Of a stretch of DNA of 11,592 bases, positions 7,801-11,592 are shown piece after piece. The DNA comes from an uncultured Opitutaceae bacterium (GTDB taxonomy: Bacteria; Verrucomicrobiota; Verrucomicrobiae; Opitutales; Opitutaceae), in contig CAMLSH010000070.1 of NCBI GenBank assembly GCA_946482625.1, positions 1 through 11,592 of the forward strand, written 5' to 3'. Below the pieces are notes generated by a model, which ran no database searches, was not told the origin of the DNA, and worked only from the letters and a program-made list of their open reading frames with translations. Each line of letters starts with the position of its first letter. Positions within the stretch are counted from its first letter, which is position 1. Made by a program: the position numbers and the translations under genes.

Positions 7801-8046
7801 GCTCAACCGCCGCATCAACACCGCGCGCGCCCGCTGTCCGATTTGTTGCGCCGCTTTCTTCGTAAACGTCACCACGGCCGTCTTCGGCAGCAGCTCCGCC
7901 GCCTCGGCCGACATCGCCATCGCGGCAAGCCGCTCCGAGATCGCGGTCGTCTTGCCCGAGCCCGCATTCGCGCTCACGGCAAAATTCTTCCGCCACTCAT
8001 CGCGAAAACGCTCCCGCGCCCGCAGGTCGATCAACACGTCACTCAT
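4831..8046 (-). CDS. addA: AddA-like UvrD/RecB-family helicase-nuclease subunit
   Basis: 1071-aa catalytic subunit of an AddAB-type enzyme that unwinds and resects double-strand breaks for RecA-dependent repair. Superfamily 1A helicase motifs are intact: Walker A NAGSGKTT (27-34), motif Ia VTFTKKAAQQ, DEAQD (319-323), VGDGQQAIYGSR, FRTPRRA, TAHSAKGLEW (about 695-705) and LLYVTLTRAR (about 763-772). The C-terminal PD-(D/E)XK nuclease has H916 in WWHE, D995 in IDGVMD, D1010-W-K1012 in LDWKTN and Q1036-x3-Y1040, so it should cut DNA. No clear Q-motif precedes Walker A. The ORF stays open upstream to 8283, but the ATG at 8046 is chosen because it has a perfect AGGAGG six bases before it, overlaps the addB stop by 8 nt, and is followed at once by conserved sequence. 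RecB is a possible alternative, but pairing with AddB favours AddA. Confidence 0.92.
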   Translation of the reverse strand: MSDVLIDLRARERFRDEWRKNFAVSANAGSGKTTAISERLAAMAMSAEAAELLPKTAVVTFTKKAAQQIGQRARAVLMRRLSETGRGDLSALDHLERAFFGTIHSFCLLLAQRYGQTLGIHLNPTVVADDDAAQWEAFLEQDAMQFTSLTPEQVDGFLRHAPLETIFELARELDRRTAEKLRARRPAGAPTSPTESALQAILDARSRGKIPEALKRNQDTAVEWLRRFRDERTYLPLAKPDGTAAGIKDLYADFFAPLKNWLAAAGGALAAELAERYRAWRFERGVQTYSDQIETAMAVLRDAEILEKIRTEGWRVILDEAQDTDPQQFAVLVEIARAPGVALGTWPAGGGAGPRAGHFCMVGDGQQAIYGSRADIRNFTRHVEAFRRGDGGELLEFQVTFRTPRRAITLLNTGFPEAFGTRREHNVGLPPAEGAPAPTLQVPYQALEAGPANVEGHASRLKLTLPGDDPGKVDAWLVEEVRQLGRFFKAHGPAGVGARSWGEVCLLAPRNDWLITVRKTLESEGLKVALQMRKNRNGDNPMYAWMSGLLAAVCDPDNAFEWFGVLREVFAVSDAQLAAERVDKGGFRWDEPGDHPEPLRGALEILRPWVLRVDDEGGELERFASGLAEACGLRAKARLVDPSGGLEAELERLLAEAATLGLDGAGPREWLAQLLAALDDGRPAGKPEADAINLLTAHSAKGLEWPVVIPLGLWRPIGKPPESGLRLITDATGEPKVFFDGASLPDETGVAREREQHRELVRLLYVTLTRARQHLVIPWNAEFGGKRKKKGEISFAELWGVPELWTGLPALSGAPLVDADARTFAENGVEGAKTEVAIVAGRAVNESGARLAAGSGALDTETLARIALPGRLLPHQLAEKPHDPVRTVRHESSLDEPAPARERNGDEAIDYGLWWHETVEFMPWTQEEAAVADHCAKALLGAAALGLEARGKAELALLRGSEVWQELRSMRWSRLTELAIFAPLGGTAWIDGVMDLVLHDAVSGEVWVLDWKTNRRRAGETDEELLARLVAEYSPQLQAYGRCVRSFFPGRRIRLLVYASVAGKWADVAVT

Positions 8047-10993
8047 CGCCCGCCTCCTCGCCGCCGACGTCTTCGCCAAAGGTCGCCACGAACTTGGCGC
8101 GCAACACCGCGTTCGGCACCGGCGCGCACGCCAGCGGCCACGCGTACCCGCCAAAGGCATACGGCGACCGCTCCGGCGTGAGCGCTCCGTAACGCCCCGT
8201 CGCCAGCTGCCGGCCCAGCCGCTCCAGCCCCGCGAGCGCAACATCCAGCTCCTCCATCCCGAGCGCCGGCACCGCCGCGCCATCAGGCTTCACCATCCAC
8301 ACGCGACCCGCATCGGCTCCGAGCGATTGCGCCGCCGCCAGATAAACGCCGAGCTGCAGCGACGATCCGTCACGCGCCATTTTCGCCGCCGAGATTTTCG
8401 TGTCTCCGCCAGTCTTGAAATCCACGACATCCACCCGCGCGCCACGCCACTCCGTCCGATCCAACAGCACCAAATCCATCCGCCCAAAAACCTCCAGCCG
8501 CTCCCCGCTCGCGCCCAGCGGCACCGTCGCACCCCGCGGTAACGACAGCTCCACCGCCACCAATGTGCCCGCCGGCAACTCGTAGACTTTCGCGAGCAAC
8601 GTCCGGCAGATCCCGCCGAGTTCTGCGTGGAACGATTCCCAATAACGATCGTCCGGCCACATCGCTCGCAACCGCGCCAGCTCTGCCGCCAGCCGCGTCT
8701 GCGCTTCCTCCAAAACCGGCCGCTCTCCCACCCGTCCTTCCAGCGGCGTCGGCCGTAATGCCACCGCCATGACACGGTGAGCGAGCTGCCCGAGCACTTT
8801 CCGGCGCTCCCGCACAAACGGCTCCCACGCCACGCGCTCCGCCCCGAGCACTTCGCCAAACCAAAGCTCCGCCGGATCTTTGATCGCCCGCTCGATCACC
8901 CGCGCCGCCAGCCGCTCTGGCCGGACTTTCGCCGGATCAACACAAAAGAAAAAGTCGTCGAACGCCTTCGTCGCATCGCGCCGCCCACGCCACACTGTCA
9001 GCCAGTCCGTCTTTGCGCTCTCGGCTTCGCCCGCTTCTCCACGCAACGCCACCGTCTGCACGCGCCGTTCGAAGAGTTCTTCCAGCCCGGCACCGCGCGC
9101 CTCCGGTTCGGCCTCGTTCCACAACACGCGCTCCAGCCAGCTGTTCGGCGCGAGTTTCAATTCCGGTTCCTCCTCGTCGAAAAGCGCCGCCGAAAACACC
9201 ACGCGTTCCCGGGTGTCCCGCGCCAGCATCGCGTATCCGCGTTTCTCCAACGTCGCCCGGTCCTCGCTCGTGAAAACGCCCAACCCGGGCCGCGCTGTCC
9301 GATTCAGCTCTGCGCGCCGTTCGTCGGTCAGCCAGACAGCCGGCTCGCGTCGCTCCGGCCACACGCCCGCGTTCGCTTCCACCAAAAACAAATCCGACCA
9401 CATCAACCCTTCGGCGCGCCGCCGTGTCGTCAGCGTCACCCGTGCGAATCCCTTCTGAGCCGACGTCGCCGGGACCGGACTCTTCTCCGGCAAAAACGAC
9501 GCGAGCGTGGCGAACACCACCCGCGCCGGCAGCGGCCGCGTTTCCCGCTCCGTGAAAACGTCCAGCGCCCGCCAGCCTTGTGGCAGCTCGAGTTCCAATT
9601 TCGTGCAAGCTTCGCCAAATCGTTTCAGCGCCTCCGCCAGCGTCAGTTCCGCCGGCCACGGTTCCGGCAACAGTCCAGCCACCCGGCGGACGTCCTTCCA
9701 TTCCGGCCGGTCCTGCACGTCGAGGTTTTCTCGATACGCGATCAACGCGTGCGTCTGCCGCTCATCGAAAAGCCGTGAACACACGTCGCGCGCGTCTGCG
9801 AGCGGCAGCGTTGTCCGCCCCAGCGCCCGCAGCAACGGCCACAGCGCCAGCAATTCCTCAAGCCGCCCGCCGCCTTCGATGAATGTCAACAACGCCCGCT
9901 GCGCCCGCACGTCGAGCGGCGGCGCGCCCGCCGTCTCCAGTTGATCGACAAAGGGCACCGCCCGCTCGCCCAACAATCGCGCCAGCCGCAGATGCGCCGC
10001 GTCGCTCGTAGGAAAGATCACCCCGATGTTTTCCGCACCCGCGACCAGTCGCGCCACGATCTCGTTCGCGACCAGCGTCATTTCATCCACCCGCGTGCGG
10101 CCCACCAGGATGCCCGCCCGCTGCGGCATCGACTCGGCCGGTGGAGAATCCACGCCGGTCTGTATCCAGAGTTCCGCCACCGCCTCGCAGGTCGACGGGA
10201 TTTCCTCTGCGTCCACCGATGTCGCCGGCACCGCGAGCACCTTTTCCCAGAGCTCGATCCACGCTTCATCGAGTTCCTGACGCCCGCGAAACTCCGGCTG
10301 AGGCAGCCCCACCGTCACGTCGTCAAAGCAGCGGACAAACGCCGCCACGTTGAAAAACTCCCCCCAAAGCTCCGCGCCAAGTCCGTGAACGAGCAGCCGT
10401 CCGTTCATCTTCGCCGTCCCCGCCGCCAGCCCACCGAGCGCAACCGTTTCCGCCTGACGCGCCGCCAGATCGTAGCCGAGTCCTTCGACCCATGCCGTCA
10501 GTTCGGTAAAAATCTCCACCAGCGGTCCCGGCGGAAAATGCTCCGCGCGAAATCCCGCCTTCAAGAGTTCGTCGAAATCGTCGAGCGCGCCCTCTGGATC
10601 GCTTTGCAGGCTTTTCAAAAAACCCCGCTGCGGCTCATCAGCCGCCAGAGGTTGCAACCGCCGCTCGATCACTGTGCGCAGGCCCATCAACAACAACTCG
10701 CGTCCCAACGCCGGCCGAGCCGCCGCGTCATCGACGCTCAATGCCAGCCACTTCTTGCGCGCCAGACCGGGCGAAAGAAACTCCACGCCCAACAGGCCCA
10801 CGCCTTCGCGCAAACAACGTTGTTTCCAGCCATGCGCCTGCCCGCGTGTAGGGACCACGACATACGCGCGTTCCAGTTGGCCGCGCCCGCGTTCGAGCCA
10901 TGGCAGCACGATCTCGCGCCAAGCCGTGTCGGCATGCCGGTAGAGAAGAATTTCGTTGCGGGGCGACTCCACGAGTGACGCGGAAAAAGGCAC
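8039..10993 (-). CDS. addB: AddB-like PD-(D/E)XK nuclease subunit
   Basis: 984-aa partner of AddA, with an inactive helicase-like body and a C-terminal nuclease. The N-terminal region (ERAYVVVPTRGQAHGWKQRCL) resembles the AddB/RecC fold, but no Walker A loop is present. The nuclease core is visible: D840 in GRMD, D858-F-K860 in VVDFKTGGD and Q880-x3-Y884 in LQLGVYL. Thus both subunits carry a nuclease, as in AddAB but not RecBCD. The Cys-x2-Cys-x5-Cys group that holds the 4Fe-4S cluster of Bacillus AddB is absent; only one Cys lies near the C-terminus. The start is GTG at 10993, the first possible codon after an in-frame stop at 11009-11011; a second GTG at codon 8 is an alternative, and neither has a Shine-Dalgarno. 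It begins 190 nt after the rpsT terminator and overlaps addA by 8 nt. Confidence 0.87.
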   Translation of the reverse strand: MPFSASLVESPRNEILLYRHADTAWREIVLPWLERGRGQLERAYVVVPTRGQAHGWKQRCLREGVGLLGVEFLSPGLARKKWLALSVDDAAARPALGRELLLMGLRTVIERRLQPLAADEPQRGFLKSLQSDPEGALDDFDELLKAGFRAEHFPPGPLVEIFTELTAWVEGLGYDLAARQAETVALGGLAAGTAKMNGRLLVHGLGAELWGEFFNVAAFVRCFDDVTVGLPQPEFRGRQELDEAWIELWEKVLAVPATSVDAEEIPSTCEAVAELWIQTGVDSPPAESMPQRAGILVGRTRVDEMTLVANEIVARLVAGAENIGVIFPTSDAAHLRLARLLGERAVPFVDQLETAGAPPLDVRAQRALLTFIEGGGRLEELLALWPLLRALGRTTLPLADARDVCSRLFDERQTHALIAYRENLDVQDRPEWKDVRRVAGLLPEPWPAELTLAEALKRFGEACTKLELELPQGWRALDVFTERETRPLPARVVFATLASFLPEKSPVPATSAQKGFARVTLTTRRRAEGLMWSDLFLVEANAGVWPERREPAVWLTDERRAELNRTARPGLGVFTSEDRATLEKRGYAMLARDTRERVVFSAALFDEEEPELKLAPNSWLERVLWNEAEPEARGAGLEELFERRVQTVALRGEAGEAESAKTDWLTVWRGRRDATKAFDDFFFCVDPAKVRPERLAARVIERAIKDPAELWFGEVLGAERVAWEPFVRERRKVLGQLAHRVMAVALRPTPLEGRVGERPVLEEAQTRLAAELARLRAMWPDDRYWESFHAELGGICRTLLAKVYELPAGTLVAVELSLPRGATVPLGASGERLEVFGRMDLVLLDRTEWRGARVDVVDFKTGGDTKISAAKMARDGSSLQLGVYLAAAQSLGADAGRVWMVKPDGAAVPALGMEELDVALAGLERLGRQLATGRYGALTPERSPYAFGGYAWPLACAPVPNAVLRAKFVATFGEDVGGEEAGDE
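8053..8058 (-). promoter_or_regulatory. Shine-Dalgarno of addA
   Basis: Minus-strand AGGAGG, six bases before the addA ATG and inside the last codons of addB. It decides the start among several in-frame possibilities and fits coupled synthesis of the two subunits. Confidence 0.8.
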
Positions 10994-11052
10994 GCCCCCG
11001 GCCCCGGCTCAACTCATTCCGCGTTTCGCCTTTCGAGTCTTTTCCGAGGTGG

Positions 11053-11073
11053 AACGCGCACTCCGAGCGCGTT
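11053..11073. other. Inverted repeat in the addB leader
   Basis: A perfect 7-bp stem (AACGCGC / GCGCGTT, loop of 7) sits 60 nt before the addB start, in the roughly 190-nt gap after the rpsT terminator. It lacks a T-run, so it is not a terminator. The GC-rich background makes such stems common, and an operator role is only possible. I saw no clear promoter elsewhere in this gap. Confidence 0.35.
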
Positions 11074-11183
11074 GTTCGAGTTCACCCGCGTTACCTCATC
11101 CTACCGCCGTCCCTCACCGCCCGGCTCGCGCGGAGCGTCCACTCCACCTTCGATCTCCATTTCGCGCCCCAACTCCCGCGCAC

Positions 11184-11220
11184 AAAAAAAGAACCCTCGC
11201 CGCTTTGTCTGCGGCGAGGG
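11184..11220 (-). terminator. Rho-independent terminator of rpsT
   Basis: In the minus-strand transcript a perfect 10-bp GC-rich stem (CCCTCGCCGC / GCGGCGAGGG, loop of 7) is followed after TTC by seven T. It lies about 40 nt past the rpsT stop and makes rpsT monocistronic, so addB needs its own promoter. Confidence 0.92.
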
Positions 11221-11257
11221 CTCAAGGGGGACTAACGATGGATGGAAATCCGAAAAA

Positions 11258-11518
11258 TTATTTGGCCTGCGCGAACTTCGCGACGTGCGACTTGGCGCGA
11301 GCGGCGGCGTTCTTGTGGACGACGCCCGACTTCGTGGCCTTGTCCATCGCGGACGCGTAAGCGGAACCGGCGGCCTTCGCAGCAGCAGCGTCACCGGCCT
11401 TCGCAGCGGTCTCGAACTTCTTATGAAGGGTCTTCAGGCGGGTTTTGACGGCCTTGTTGCGGACGGTGAGGCGCTCGGTTTTACGGGCGGCTTTGATGGC
11501 AGATTTGGTGTTGGCCAT
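11258..11518 (-). CDS. rpsT: Ribosomal protein bS20
   Basis: 86-aa small-subunit protein that binds 16S rRNA early in 30S assembly. The start MANTKSAIKAARKTERLTVR is the hallmark of bS20, and the rest is Ala/Lys-rich helical sequence (KSGVVHKNAAARAKSHVAKF) of normal length for the family. The frame is open upstream to 11554, but the ATG at 11518 is chosen because the family begins MANTKSA and the 12 extra residues (MSFCPASNLLYV) are not conserved. No Shine-Dalgarno is visible before this ATG; the leader reads TTCCAATCTTTTATACGTC. A strong terminator follows, so the gene is a single unit. Confidence 0.97.
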   Translation of the reverse strand: MANTKSAIKAARKTERLTVRNKAVKTRLKTLHKKFETAAKAGDAAAAKAAGSAYASAMDKATKSGVVHKNAAARAKSHVAKFAQAK

Positions 11519-11543
11519 GACGTATAAAAGATTGGAAGCCGGA

Positions 11544-11573
11544 CAAAAACTCACTCCCGCGCAGGAGAGTCAA
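11544..11573 (-). promoter_or_regulatory. Possible rpsT promoter
   Basis: Minus-strand TTGACT at 11573-11568 matches five of six bases of the sigma-70 -35 box. At 17-18 bp spacing only a T-run (GTTTTTG) is found as a -10, which is a poor match. A bulged stem (ACTC-TCC / GGA-GAGT, 11549-11570 on the plus strand) overlaps it and could be regulatory. Position before a highly expressed gene supports it. Confidence 0.35.
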
Positions 11574-11592
11574 GGGTTTTGTCGGTCAGGTA

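Noticed and set aside
5828..7996. Long minus-strand frames overlapping addA out of frame (235, 209, 124 and 112 aa)
   Set aside because: Gly/Ala/Arg-rich frame-shifted copies of addA sequence. The addA frame carries all helicase motifs without interruption, so neither genes nor a frameshift are indicated.
8047..8283. Longer N-terminus for addA (79 extra residues)
   Set aside because: The extra part is Arg/Trp/Ser-rich shadow sequence of addB. A perfect AGGAGG and the conserved region support the ATG at 8046.
8777..10978. Long plus-strand open frames (333 and 345 aa) opposite addB
   Set aside because: They are rich in Arg, Pro, Ser and His with no recognisable domain. They arise from the GC-rich codon pattern of addB, which has clear nuclease motifs on the other strand.
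11101..11160. Small minus-strand frame in the addB leader (19 aa from an ATG)
   Set aside because: No ribosome site, no conserved pattern, and it lies in a GC-rich gap where such frames are expected by chance.
1..11592. CRISPR array, insertion sequence, toxin-antitoxin or phage-defence island
   Set aside because: No spaced repeats, terminal inverted repeats, transposase or small toxin-like pairs were found. The AddAB genes are housekeeping repair genes.

Overview
The window looks like chromosomal DNA of a Verrucomicrobiota bacterium, possibly Opitutaceae. This is an inference from three things: a verrucomicrobial-style compact pilMNO-secretin cluster, GC-rich coding sequence (for example 40 of 60 bases are G/C at 8461-8520, counted by hand), and a small AURKAIP1/COX24-type ribosomal protein. 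I could not run a database search. Every gene I can support lies on the minus strand, so transcription runs from the right edge of the window to the left.

Right end (11.6-11.18 kb): rpsT, encoding ribosomal protein bS20 (86 aa), followed by a strong intrinsic terminator. Middle (11.0-4.83 kb): an addB-addA pair encoding a heterodimeric helicase-nuclease for double-strand break repair. The two genes overlap by 8 nt and addA has a perfect Shine-Dalgarno. AddA keeps all the helicase and nuclease motifs I looked for. AddB keeps its nuclease residues but lacks an ATP-binding loop and the cysteine pattern of the usual iron-sulfur cluster. Next comes a 33-codon gene (4752-4651) for a very basic ribosomal protein of the AURKAIP1/COX24 (mS38; mycobacterial bS22) family, closed by a second strong terminator.

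Left end (4.35 kb-3): after a 219-nt gap, a tightly packed five-gene operon in the classical order of pilMNOPQ. It encodes a PilM-like actin-fold protein, PilN-like and PilO-like single-span inner-membrane proteins, a small exported protein in the PilP slot, and an outer-membrane secretin. Together these should form the alignment complex and outer-membrane pore of a type IV pilus or a related type II secretion machine; the motor, platform and pilin genes are not in this window.

No mobile element, CRISPR array, tRNA or rRNA was seen. The unusual points are the short ribosomal gene, the degenerate PilM nucleotide site paired with a non-canonical PilN N-terminus, an A8 run in the pilM/pilN overlap, an AT-rich variable segment and polylysine tail in the secretin, and the reduced AddB. 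None of these amounts to a clearly new system.
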